Source: Gemmatimonadota bacterium (lineage in GTDB: Bacteria; Gemmatimonadota; Gemmatimonadetes; Longimicrobiales; Longimicrobiaceae). Taken from it: 14,213 nt of DNA. The first letter of the stretch is position 1, and every line of letters begins with the position of its first letter. The DNA is taken from contig JAHWJV010000036.1 in NCBI GenBank assembly GCA_019348265.1, forward strand, positions 1 to 14,213. Direction: 5' to 3'. Under the pieces are notes generated by a model that had not been told where the DNA came from, did no database searches, and saw nothing but the letters and a program-made list of their open reading frames with translations. The translations under genes were made by a program, and so were the position numbers. This document shows positions 6,917-14,189 of the stretch, piece by piece.

Positions 6917-7930
6917 CTGAGCCTCGGCGACCGCTTCCAGCGCCAGGAGTGCGAAAGTGGCGAGCCAGTGCTCGCCCGCGTACTCGCCGGCGACCCAGGG
7001 CAGGCTCACCGCCAGGTGCCGCGATGCCGCGCTAAGCGCCGCTTCCCGCCGTGGGTCTCCGCCCGGCCATAGTTGCGCGAGCGAGCCCCAGCACCACGCC
7101 CGGCTCAGATTGAGCCCGTCCAGATGCGCGATCTTGCCGTCCGAACGGTCGCTCACACGAGCCGGTGTGAAGAGGGCGGTGGGCTCCTGCTCGGCGAGCC
7201 TGGGGAGAAAGCGTCCGAGCCACGGCGCGAACTGTTGGGCCGGAAGCGCGCGGCGCATGCACTCCACCTCCATCAGCGTCGCCGACAGAAAGTCGTCCCC
7301 TCCGGGCTCCCAGACGCGTGCATCCTCATCGCCGCCGTACCACTCCCGCGCCTTTCCTCTGAGCAGCTCCGCGAAGCTCTCGTCGCCCACAACGCCTGCG
7401 TACTCCAGCCCCAGCGCGATGGCGAACGCGGTGCTGGAATGCGTTCCCGAGCGGACCGGGTACTCCGCTTTCCGCAGGTAGCGGCGGAAGGCGATCACGA
7501 TCTCATCGGCGAGCGGAGCGAGCGCCGCGCGCCAGAGCCGGCCCTCCGGCGTCTCGTGACGCGCGAGCTCCGCTGCCAGCATCAGCAGCCAGGCCCAGCC
7601 GTACGGCCGCTCGAATCCGGCGTGCCCCGGGTCCGTCAGGTACGCCAGCTCGACACCGACGTTGTACTCCGTGAGGTTCCTGCCGATCACCTCGCGCACC
7701 CGGTCCGCCGGCACGTCGGCTGGGAAGCGGCGATAGAGGCGCGCGAGAAGCCAGTACCCGTGCACGCAGGAGTGCCAGTCGAAGCTGCCGTAGAACACGG
7801 GGTGCAGCTCGCGCGGGCCGCGCACGTCCTGGTCCCCAGACAGGACGTGGTCCAGTTTACTCGGGTACTCGCGCTCCACGTGAGCGAGCGCGAGCGAGCA
7901 GAACTTCACGGCGAGAGGCGCGGTGAGCAC
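6830..7930 (-). CDS. DUF2891 family protein
   Basis: A DUF2891 protein of 366 residues, function unknown. Family motifs are seen in order: REYPSKLDHVL (20-30), HPVFYGSFDWHSCVHGYW (43-60), RPYGWAWLLMLA (108-119), RSGTHSSTAFAIAL (160-173), WEPGGDDFLS (207-216), HLDGLNLSRAWCW (269-281) and GEHWLATFA (319-327). Paired helices and many conserved Trp, His and Asp residues resemble an alpha/alpha toroid of the kind found in glycan-active enzymes, but that is inference. I chose GTG at 7930 because the family begins about there; the frame runs open to 8041 through the ATGAATG repeat, which is probably untranslated. The C-terminal 28 residues or so past the last motif (SRGHDHFMRSRHGRRGGGG) come from the antisense strand of the phosphorylase and look unconserved. 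No ribosome binding site is obvious. Confidence 0.85.
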   Translation of the reverse strand: MLTAPLAVKFCSLALAHVEREYPSKLDHVLSGDQDVRGPRELHPVFYGSFDWHSCVHGYWLLARLYRRFPADVPADRVREVIGRNLTEYNVGVELAYLTDPGHAGFERPYGWAWLLMLAAELARHETPEGRLWRAALAPLADEIVIAFRRYLRKAEYPVRSGTHSSTAFAIALGLEYAGVVGDESFAELLRGKAREWYGGDEDARVWEPGGDDFLSATLMEVECMRRALPAQQFAPWLGRFLPRLAEQEPTALFTPARVSDRSDGKIAHLDGLNLSRAWCWGSLAQLWPGGDPRREAALSAASRHLAVSLPWVAGEYAGEHWLATFALLALEAVAEAQLPSRGHDHFMRSRHGRRGGGGECVGERE

Positions 7931-7939
7931 GGAGCCAAT

Positions 7940-8047
7940 TGATGAATGATGAATTACGTCAGCGTAGCTGGCCCGGCCGCATAACGCGCGCCTGACCGGT
8001 CGCCGTCCGTCGGCAGGAATCCGTGGTACATCATTCATCATTCATCA
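7940..8047. repeat. Perfect 15-bp inverted repeat built of ATTCATC heptamers
   Basis: TGATGAATGATGAAT at 7940-7954 is the exact reverse complement of ATTCATCATTCATCA at 8033-8047, with a 78-bp GC-rich spacer between. The right arm continues as further CAT/CATT units to about 8054. The arms are strikingly AT-rich for this genome and fill the gap between the divergent DUF2891 and pxpB genes. They might form a long hairpin, bind a regulator, or be a degenerate heptamer repeat that is dispersed in the genome. I see no transposase or target-site duplication. Confidence 0.75.
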
Positions 8048-8071
8048 TCATTCACCGTTTCGGATTGTCCT

Positions 8072-8764
8072 TTGCACTTCCTCCTCTCCCCACTCGGGGA
8101 TGGCGCGCTCCTGATCACTGTCGGCGACAGCGCCGACGAAGCGACGCACCGTCGGGTTCGAGCCGTAAGCGCAAGACTCGATGCGCGGCCGATCGCCGGA
8201 ATGGTGGAGTGTGTGCCTGCCTTCGCGACCGTGGCAGTACATTACGATCCAGCGGCGTTTGGCGCGCGTCCGTACGAGACGATGTCGGCGGCCATCCGGG
8301 AAGCGCTGGAGGGCGTCCGCGAGGAGGAGCTTCCCAGTCCGCGGACGGTGGAGATCCCCGTCTGCTACGGCGGCGAGATGGGAGCAGATCTGGACGAGGT
8401 CGCGAATCGCGCTGGGCTTTCGCCGGACGAAGTGGTCCGCCTGCACGTCGCCGGCGACTACCTGGTGCACATGATCGGCTTTCTGCCGGGGGTCGCCTAC
8501 CTCGGCGGCCTCGACGAGCGCGTCGCGGTTCCGCGCCGGTCGACGCCGCGCGCCGCGGTCCCCGCCGGCAGCGTGGGTATCGGCGGGGGCCAGACCGGCG
8601 TGTACCCGATCGTCTCTCCCGGAGGCTGGCATCTGATCGGCAGAACGCCGCTTCGGCTGTTCACCCCGGAGGCCGAGCGGCCGACCCTGCTGCGGACGGG
8701 AGACAGGGTCCGGTTCGAGGCGATCTCGGCCGACCAGTTCCGGGACCTCGCGGAGGGCGCGTGA
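8072..8764 (+). CDS. pxpB: 5-oxoprolinase subunit PxpB (KipI family)
   Basis: One of two carboxyltransferase-domain-like subunits of the prokaryotic 5-oxoprolinase PxpABC, which hydrolyses 5-oxoproline (pyroglutamate) to glutamate with ATP. Family marks in the 230 residues: FLLSPLGDGALLI at the N-terminus, HMIGFLPGVAYLGGLD (133-148), STPRAAVPAGSVGIGGGQTG (157-176), PGGWHLIGRTP (183-193) and the final GDRVRF. The start is TTG at 8072, the only plausible start next to the family's N-terminal motif; there is no clear ribosome binding site. The gene heads a B-C-A operon and overlaps pxpC by four bases (GTGA). Older annotation would call it an allophanate hydrolase subunit 1 or the KipI kinase inhibitor. 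The adjoining pxpC and pxpA make the oxoprolinase role much more likely. Confidence 0.93.
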   Translation: MHFLLSPLGDGALLITVGDSADEATHRRVRAVSARLDARPIAGMVECVPAFATVAVHYDPAAFGARPYETMSAAIREALEGVREEELPSPRTVEIPVCYGGEMGADLDEVANRAGLSPDEVVRLHVAGDYLVHMIGFLPGVAYLGGLDERVAVPRRSTPRAAVPAGSVGIGGGQTGVYPIVSPGGWHLIGRTPLRLFTPEAERPTLLRTGDRVRFEAISADQFRDLAEGA

Positions 8765-9768
8765 CGCTGCGGGTCGTCGAGCCAGGGCTGCTCACCACGG
8801 TGCAGGACCTGGGACGACACGCGCACCAGCGGTACGGGGTGCCGGGCGGTGGAGCGATGGACCCATTCGCGCTGCGCGTGGCGAACCTGCTGGTCGGCAA
8901 CAGCGAGGCTGATGCCGGGCTGGAGATCACCCTCGGCGGATTCACGGCCCGCCTCGAAGCCGATGCGCTGGTGGCGGCGGGGGGGGCGGACCTGCGCGCC
9001 ACGGCCGATGGGGTGGATCTCCCGAACTGGCACGCCGCGCGCCTGCTCGCCGGCACATCCCTCACCTTCCGCGGCGGCGCGCCTGGTTGCCGCGGATACC
9101 TCGCGGTCGCGGGAGGTCTGGCGGTGCCGCAGGTGCTCGGGAGCCGTAGCACGCTGCTCCGCGCGGGGATCGGAGGGGTCGAGGGGCGTGCCCTGCGGAA
9201 CGACGACTTGCTGCGCTGCGGATCGCCGTCGCCGCTGTCCGAGCGGATCGCCGCCGCCCTGGCGGGGCGTCCGGGAGCCGTGGTCGTCGCGCACTCGGGG
9301 GTCGGGGTGTCGCTTCGGCCGGATTATTCCGCGAATCCGACGATACGGCTCCTCCCGGGGGCGCACGTGGATGGACTAACGAACCAGTCGCGGCAGGAGC
9401 TTTTCCGGTCGCCCTTCCGCGTCAGCAGCGAGTCGGACCGCATGGGTTATCGGCTGACCGGGGTTCGCCTGGAGCTGACCGAGCCGATCGAGCTGCTATC
9501 CGAGGCGGTGGTTTTCGGGACCGTTCAGCTTCCGCCAGACGGGAACCCGATCGTGCTGATGGCGGACCGTCCGACGACCGGGGGATATCCGCGGGTCGGC
9601 GAAGTGGCCACGGCGGATCTTCCCCTGCTAGCGCAGTTGAGGCCTGGAGACACCGTCCGCTTCCGACCCTGCTCACTGGAAGGGGCCCAGTCCGAGCTAC
9701 TCGCTCGTGAGCGCGGATTTGAGCTGCTGCGGCAGGCCGTGGCCCTCCAGCACCCATCGCGCACGTGA
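8761..9768 (+). CDS. pxpC: 5-oxoprolinase subunit PxpC (KipA family)
   Basis: The second carboxyltransferase-like subunit, 335 residues, a typical length. Family marks are VVEPGLLTTVQDLGRH (5-20), GVPGGGAMDPFALRVANLLV (27-46), RGYLAVAGGL (111-120), SESDRMGYRL (223-232) and the strongly conserved PPDGNPIVLMADRPTTGGYP (258-277). It starts at GTG 8761 within the pxpB stop (GTGA) and ends in another GTGA with pxpA, so all three subunits should be made in step. With PxpB it is thought to phosphorylate and process the lactam while PxpA binds the substrate; details are from the family, not this sequence. The reading frame is open far upstream of 8761, but the family N-terminus is exactly here. An eight-G run at 8979-8986 does not disrupt the frame. 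Confidence 0.94.
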   Translation: MTLRVVEPGLLTTVQDLGRHAHQRYGVPGGGAMDPFALRVANLLVGNSEADAGLEITLGGFTARLEADALVAAGGADLRATADGVDLPNWHAARLLAGTSLTFRGGAPGCRGYLAVAGGLAVPQVLGSRSTLLRAGIGGVEGRALRNDDLLRCGSPSPLSERIAAALAGRPGAVVVAHSGVGVSLRPDYSANPTIRLLPGAHVDGLTNQSRQELFRSPFRVSSESDRMGYRLTGVRLELTEPIELLSEAVVFGTVQLPPDGNPIVLMADRPTTGGYPRVGEVATADLPLLAQLRPGDTVRFRPCSLEGAQSELLARERGFELLRQAVALQHPSRT

Positions 9769-10517
9769 CCACGATCGACCTGAACTGTGACGTCGGCGAA
9801 GGCGCTGGCTACGACGCCGAGATCCTCGAGCACGTCTCGTCGGCCAGCATCGCCTGCGGCGGGCACGCGGGTGACGCCGCGACAATGCGGGCGACCGTGA
9901 CGCTCGCCGTCGCGCGCGGCGTCGCAGTCGGAGCACACCCGGGCATGGCCGACCCGGAAGGGTTCGGCCGCCGCGCGGTCGAAGTCACGCCGGAGGAAGC
10001 GTACCGGCTGGTGAGGGAGCAAGTAACTGCCCTCGCGGAAGTTGCGACCGCCTGCGGCAGCACGCTGTCACACGTGAAGCCGCATGGCGCCCTGTACAAC
10101 CTCGCCGCGACCGACGCGGCGGTCGCCGAAGCCGTCGCCCGCGCGGTTCACGACCTGGACGCGAGGCTCGTGCTATTCGGGCTTTCCGGCGGCTGTCTAC
10201 TGGCGGCGGGCGAGCGGGTGGGGCTGCGGACGGCGAGCGAGGTTTTCGCGGACCGGGGCTACCGGACCGATGGCACGCTGGTTCCCCGTGCCGCTCCCGG
10301 TGCGCTTGTCACGGACCCCGCGGAGGCAGTGCGGCGGACGCTACGCATGGCGCGGGCGGGGAAGGTCGAAACGGTAGACGGTGGTGAAGTCGAGGTGCGG
10401 GTGGACACGATCTGTATACACGGAGACACGCCGGGGGTGGTGTACCTCGCTTGGAGCGTGCATCGGGCGCTTGTGAGTGAAGGCTTCGCGATCTGTCCCG
10501 TCCGGGGCGCGCTCTGA
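9765..10517 (+). CDS. pxpA: 5-oxoprolinase subunit PxpA (LamB/YcsF family)
   Basis: The LamB/YcsF subunit of 5-oxoprolinase, 250 residues. Its conserved blocks are all present: DLNCDVGEG (5-13), SIACGGHAGD (28-37), VGAHPGMADPEGFGRR (55-70), HVKPHGALYN (103-112), EVFADRGY (159-166), the long TDGTLVPR segment and CIHGDTPG (217-224). The fold is a polysaccharide-deacetylase-like barrel, with the Asp and His residues of these motifs lining the presumed active site. It starts at GTG inside the pxpC stop codon. The complex detoxifies pyroglutamate, which forms spontaneously from glutamine, and returns it as glutamate. No transporter gene accompanies the operon here, so internal housekeeping rather than uptake of external pyroglutamate is the simpler reading. 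Confidence 0.95.
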   Translation: MTTIDLNCDVGEGAGYDAEILEHVSSASIACGGHAGDAATMRATVTLAVARGVAVGAHPGMADPEGFGRRAVEVTPEEAYRLVREQVTALAEVATACGSTLSHVKPHGALYNLAATDAAVAEAVARAVHDLDARLVLFGLSGGCLLAAGERVGLRTASEVFADRGYRTDGTLVPRAAPGALVTDPAEAVRRTLRMARAGKVETVDGGEVEVRVDTICIHGDTPGVVYLAWSVHRALVSEGFAICPVRGAL

Positions 10518-10539
10518 CCGGGCTGCCTGGCTTCCGTTC

Positions 10540-10568
10540 TTGCTTCCACCCGCCCCGAGGTCTACCTT
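10540..10568 (+). promoter_or_regulatory. Weak promoter candidate for the pseudo-receiver kinase
   Basis: TTGCTT at 10540-10545 and TACCTT at 10563-10568 are separated by 17 bases. Each hexamer matches the sigma-70 consensus at only three of six positions. The element lies in the 127-base gap after pxpA, where a promoter for the kinase would be expected. It is supported by spacing and position more than by sequence. Confidence 0.25.
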
Positions 10569-10644
10569 GCGGCTTCGGCCGGCTGGGAAGTCCCGGATCG
10601 CTCGTCGTCGACCATCGCCTGTTGCACGCCTCGAAATCCGCTAC

Positions 10645-12228
10645 ATGCGAGCGCTACTGGCCGTCGATTCGGCGGAACGAAGCCAGTTGCACGCAGCCCT
10701 CCTGCAGCGGGGCTGGCGCGTAAGCAGCGCCGGGACCGCCGTCGAGGCGCTGGAGCTGTACGGCGCGGCGCCCTACCCGCTGGTCATCGTCTCGCACGAG
10801 CTGCCCGACTCCAATGGGCTCGCCCTCTGCCGGGCGATCCGCGGCTCCGCGCCCGGGCGCTCCGCCTACCTGGTGATCATCCATCCGACGGCGGTTCCTG
10901 AGCGGGTGCGGGCGATGGCGGAGGCGGGAATCGACGATTTCGTGGCGACGCCCGTCGCCCCGTCGGTGCTGGCGATGCGACTCGCGCTGGCGGAGTACCG
11001 CCTGGCGGACCATCCCGGCGCGCTGGACGGCGACGATCGGCTCGGGCTGAACCCGGAGCGGATCGTGAAGCTGGAGCACGCGCTGCGCGTGCGCGAGGCT
11101 TCGCTGGAGGAGCTCTTCCAGAGCGCGCCCGAAGGCATCGTGGTGGTGACGGAGGACGACCGGGTGGGCCGCATGAACGACGAGTTCGCGCGGATGTTCG
11201 GCTACATGCCCCAGGAGGCGCTCGGCCGGACCGTCGACGAGCTGATCGTTCCGCTGGAGCAGCGGAGCGAAGCGCGCGAGGTGATGCGCCGGGCGATCAA
11301 CGGCGAACGCGTGATGGTAGAGACGGTGCGGCGCCACCGCGACGGGCGCCTGATCGAGGTCTCGCTGCTGGCGACGCCGATCAGGGTCGGCAACGGCGCG
11401 GTCGGGGCGTACGGCATCTACCGCGACATCACGGAACGGAAGGCGCAGGAGCGCGCGCTTGCCGAGAGCGAGGCTCGGTACCGCGCGCGGTCGGCCGAGC
11501 TGGAAGAGGCGATGCAGGCGCGCAGCAAGCTGTACACGACCATGAATCACGAGCTGCGCACACCCATCAGCGCCATCATGCTGTACCAGGAGCTCCTGCT
11601 CTCCGGGGTGATGGGCGGTCTCGCGCCGGAGCAGACTCGCGCGCTCGAGGACTCGCATATCGCGGCGCAGCAGCTGCTGGAGCTGGTCAACGACATCCTC
11701 GACCTGTCCAAGATCGAAGCGGGGAAGATCGGGCTGCGGCCGGAGCCGGTCCAGGTCGGGCGCGTGCTCACCGACCTGCTCGCGACGGTGTTGCCGCTTG
11801 CCCACCGCTTCGGCTCCGACGTGCGGCTCGAGATCGCCGAAGAGCTGCCGCCGCTGATGACGGATCCGCAGCGGCTACGACAGATCCTGCTCAACCTGGC
11901 CTCCAACGCGGCGAAGTTCGGGCAGGGCCACCCGATCGTACTGCGCTGTCGGGTCGTGGACGAGGAGATGGTGATCGAGGTCCAGGATCAGGGAATCGGG
12001 ATCGCTGACGACGAGCTGACGCGGATCTTCGACGACTTCGTGCAGGTAGGTACGCTGCAGCACGGCGGGACGGGCCTCGGGCTGGCGATCTCGAAGCGTC
12101 TCGCCACCCTGCTCCACGGCCGCCTTGAAGTGGAGTCCGCGCTGGGCGAAGGAAGCCTGTTCCGGCTCGTTCTCCCGGCGCGTCTGGGCACGACCCTGGG
12201 AGCGGCCGAAGCGGCGATGGTGAACTGA
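10645..12228 (+). CDS. Soluble histidine kinase with degenerate N-terminal receiver and PAS domain
   Basis: A kinase of 527 residues in the order receiver-like (1-120), PAS (about 150-265), short coiled coil (about 265-297), HisKA and HATPase. Kinase parts look active: H302 in NHELRTPIS, DILDLSKIEAGKI (350-362), N421 in the N box, DQGIGI (448-453) and GGTGLGLAIS (474-483). The receiver-like domain has lost its chemistry. The phosphoacceptor Asp is Ser50 (VIVSHELPDSNG), the acidic pair is D8-S9, the usual Lys is Thr102 (VATPVAP), and the Thr/Ser position looks like His80. It therefore probably acts as a binding or dimerisation module. No membrane segment is seen. I chose ATG 10645 because the receiver fold starts there; the frame is open further upstream but reads as low-complexity sequence. 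The LiaF-like gene begins two bases after its stop, so they form a unit. No response regulator lies in the window. Confidence 0.92.
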   Translation: MRALLAVDSAERSQLHAALLQRGWRVSSAGTAVEALELYGAAPYPLVIVSHELPDSNGLALCRAIRGSAPGRSAYLVIIHPTAVPERVRAMAEAGIDDFVATPVAPSVLAMRLALAEYRLADHPGALDGDDRLGLNPERIVKLEHALRVREASLEELFQSAPEGIVVVTEDDRVGRMNDEFARMFGYMPQEALGRTVDELIVPLEQRSEAREVMRRAINGERVMVETVRRHRDGRLIEVSLLATPIRVGNGAVGAYGIYRDITERKAQERALAESEARYRARSAELEEAMQARSKLYTTMNHELRTPISAIMLYQELLLSGVMGGLAPEQTRALEDSHIAAQQLLELVNDILDLSKIEAGKIGLRPEPVQVGRVLTDLLATVLPLAHRFGSDVRLEIAEELPPLMTDPQRLRQILLNLASNAAKFGQGHPIVLRCRVVDEEMVIEVQDQGIGIADDELTRIFDDFVQVGTLQHGGTGLGLAISKRLATLLHGRLEVESALGEGSLFRLVLPARLGTTLGAAEAAMVN

Positions 12229-12230
12229 GC

Positions 12231-12911
12231 ATGCCCGATTCGCTGACACCGGCAGGGGTGCGGGAGCGGCGCGAGAAGACCATCGCGCGGCTCTGCGAGC
12301 ATTTCGCCCGGGATCACATCGAGGCTAGCGACCTGGAGCGGCTGATCGACCGCGCTCACGAAGCGACGACCGTCGCGCAGCTCGACGCGCTGACCGCAGG
12401 GCTGCCGGCGCTCACCGCCCCTGAAGCGCAGCGGCAGGTGGAGCGATGGAAAGCGCCGGCGGGGGGGAACGAGGTCGTCATCGCGGTGATGGGAGGCGCC
12501 GAGCGGCGTGGAGCGTGGACGCCCGCGCGCCGAATGCAGGTCACCGCGGTGATGGGCGGCGTCGTGCTCGACTTTCGCGTCGCGCAGCTCGGACCGGGCG
12601 TAACGGAGATCTTCGTCGTCGCCATCATGGGTGGCGTGGAGATCATCATCCCCCCTGAGGTCGCGGTGGAGTCGAATGGGATCGGCATCATGGGCGGGTT
12701 CTCACACGATGGTCATCGGCGCTTCCCGGTAGACGGCTCGGGTCCGGTTCTCCGGATCACCGGGCTCGCCCTCATGGGAGGGGTGGACGTGCGAGAGCAG
12801 CCGAGCCGAGGACACGGCGGTCCGGACCGCCAGTTGAGCCAGCGGGAGAGGCACCGGCTGGAGCGCGGCGAGCCCCGGGATGGCGCCGGATGGGTGGACC
12901 GGGCCAGGTGA
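12231..12911 (+). CDS. DUF1707 / LiaF-like C-terminal domain protein
   Basis: A soluble protein of 226 residues in two parts. Residues about 8-60 form a helical DUF1707 (SHOCT-like) domain, with REKTIARLCEHFARDHIEAS and LERLIDRAHEATTVAQLDAL as the typical charged helices. After a Pro/Gly linker comes a LiaF-like C-terminal region (about 80-190) built from five hydrophobic-MGG turns at 87-89, 108-110, 133-135, 154-156 and 182-184. It reads like a small beta-solenoid. The tail past 190 is polar, Arg/Gly-rich and probably disordered. Actinobacterial DUF1707 proteins and Firmicutes LiaF commonly carry membrane helices; none is visible here. Its gene starts two bases after the kinase stop codon, so the protein is very likely a partner or modulator of that kinase, as LiaF is of LiaS. 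That link is inference. A seven-G run at 12461-12467 lies in the linker. Confidence 0.83.
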   Translation: MPDSLTPAGVRERREKTIARLCEHFARDHIEASDLERLIDRAHEATTVAQLDALTAGLPALTAPEAQRQVERWKAPAGGNEVVIAVMGGAERRGAWTPARRMQVTAVMGGVVLDFRVAQLGPGVTEIFVVAIMGGVEIIIPPEVAVESNGIGIMGGFSHDGHRRFPVDGSGPVLRITGLALMGGVDVREQPSRGHGGPDRQLSQRERHRLERGEPRDGAGWVDRAR

Positions 12912-12955
12912 CCGTAACCCGAACACTTCAGAGCGAGAGAGGCGATGGTGAGCAC

Positions 12956-14068
12956 ATGGTGAGGGTCCTGGTACCGATGGAGACCGCCGCGGGCGAGACG
13001 CGCGTGGCGCTCGTTCCGGACAGCGTGAAGCGCCTCGTCGCCTCCGGCATCGAGGTTCGCGTCGAGCGCGGCGCGGGATCGCGGGCCAACCTGTCCGACG
13101 CCGCGTACGAGGCTGCCGGCGCCATCCTGGTAGGCGGCGACGGCAGTGGATACGAGGGCGCCGACGTGGTCGCCCGGGTGCAGCGCCCTTCGCCGGCCGA
13201 GGCGGAGCGGCTTCCGGAGGGGAGCACGCTGATCGCCCTGCTTCAGCCCGCTGCCACCGATGATCTCGCCCAGCGGCTCGCCGCCCGCGGCGTCACCGCG
13301 CTTGCGCTCGAGCGGGTCCCACGCATCACCCGCGCGCAGTCGATGGACGTGCTCTCCTCGCAGGCCACCGTCGCCGGGTACAAGGCGGTGCTGGTCGGAG
13401 CGATGGAGCTCGACAAGTTTCTCCCGATGCTCACCACGGCTGCCGGGAGCATCGCACCGGCGCGCACGTTCGTGATCGGTGCCGGCGTGGCGGGGCTGCA
13501 GGCGATCGCCACGGCTCGGCGGCTCGGCGCGATCGTCTCGGCGTTCGACATCCGCGCGGCCGCCGCCGAGCAGGTGCGCAGCCTCGGCGCCACCTTCGTT
13601 GCCTCCGAGGTGGTGTCGGCAGCGGCGGAGACGGCGGGCGGCTACGCGCGGGAGCAGGCGGAGGAGGAGCAGCAGCGCACGCTCGCGACGATCGGCGGCC
13701 ATCTGCCCTCGGTGGACCTGGTGATCACCACGGCGCAGATCCCGGGCCGGCCAGCGCCCCGCCTCATCACCGCCGAGATGGTCGCCACCATGCGCCCGGG
13801 CTCGGTGATCGTCGACCTCGCGGCGGAAACGGGTGGCAACTGCGCCGTCACCCGGCTCGGCGAGACGGTGGACGTGCACGGCGTCAAGGTCATGGGCCCA
13901 ACCAACCTGCCCGCCACCGCGCCGCTGCACGCCAGCCAGATGTTCAGCCGCAACGTCCTCACGCTCCTGCAGCACCTGATCAAGGACGGAGCGCTCACCG
14001 TCGATCTCGAAGACGAGATCACCGGGGCGATGACACTCTCACCCGCCGCGGGCGCGCAGCGACCCTGA
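12956..14068 (+). CDS. pntAA: NAD(P) transhydrogenase subunit alpha, dI domain
   Basis: The NAD(H)-binding dI component of the proton-translocating transhydrogenase, which transfers hydride between NADH and NADP+ at the membrane to supply NADPH. In 370 residues: an N-terminal domain starting VLVPMETAAGETRVALVP, the loop PRITRAQSMDVLSSQ (122-136) with R123, Q128 and D131 equivalent to R127, Q132 and D135 of the Rhodospirillum rubrum dI protein, the nucleotide fold GAGVAG (175-180) and DIRAAAAEQVRSLGA (198-212). The protein ends after dI without membrane helices, so this is the split form, as in R. rubrum, with the membrane domain encoded separately. The start is ATG 12956 because the family begins here; a purine-rich stretch at 12935-12944 is a weak ribosome binding site. 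It lies 44 bases after the LiaF-like gene. It differs from alanine dehydrogenase, a relative, by the RQD loop. Confidence 0.93.
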   Translation: MVRVLVPMETAAGETRVALVPDSVKRLVASGIEVRVERGAGSRANLSDAAYEAAGAILVGGDGSGYEGADVVARVQRPSPAEAERLPEGSTLIALLQPAATDDLAQRLAARGVTALALERVPRITRAQSMDVLSSQATVAGYKAVLVGAMELDKFLPMLTTAAGSIAPARTFVIGAGVAGLQAIATARRLGAIVSAFDIRAAAAEQVRSLGATFVASEVVSAAAETAGGYAREQAEEEQQRTLATIGGHLPSVDLVITTAQIPGRPAPRLITAEMVATMRPGSVIVDLAAETGGNCAVTRLGETVDVHGVKVMGPTNLPATAPLHASQMFSRNVLTLLQHLIKDGALTVDLEDEITGAMTLSPAAGAQRP

Positions 14069-14189
14069 GCGGCGAGAGACCGGGCGCAGCCACCCACCGA
14101 GGGCTCAGGGCCGACGTGGTGCTGCGCACGGCCCGCAACGGGCGACCCCGAGGCTACACTCTTTTCCCATACTCCATCATGGAGAGGCA

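Noticed and set aside
7940..8047. Inverted repeat taken as an insertion sequence or MITE
   Set aside because: The 78-bp core has no coding sequence and no target-site duplication is visible around the arms; the simple heptamer nature fits a repeat tract better.
8023..8760. Upstream extension of the pxpC frame
   Set aside because: It overlaps pxpB in another frame, is Arg/Gly-rich low-complexity sequence, and the family N-terminus starts exactly at GTG 8761.
8979..8986. G8 run in pxpC, with G7 at 12461-12467 and C7 at 5435-5441, as phase-variation tracts
   Set aside because: All three genes are intact in frame, the tracts are short for slippage switching, and such runs are expected in GC-rich DNA. 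The products are metabolic or regulatory proteins rather than surface antigens.
10654..11805. Minus-strand open frame opposite the second kinase
   Set aside because: The translation is His/Arg/Gln-rich without motifs, whereas the plus strand has complete PAS and kinase motifs.
12713..13975. Minus-strand open frame opposite pntAA
   Set aside because: Low-complexity translation lying antisense to a clear pntAA.
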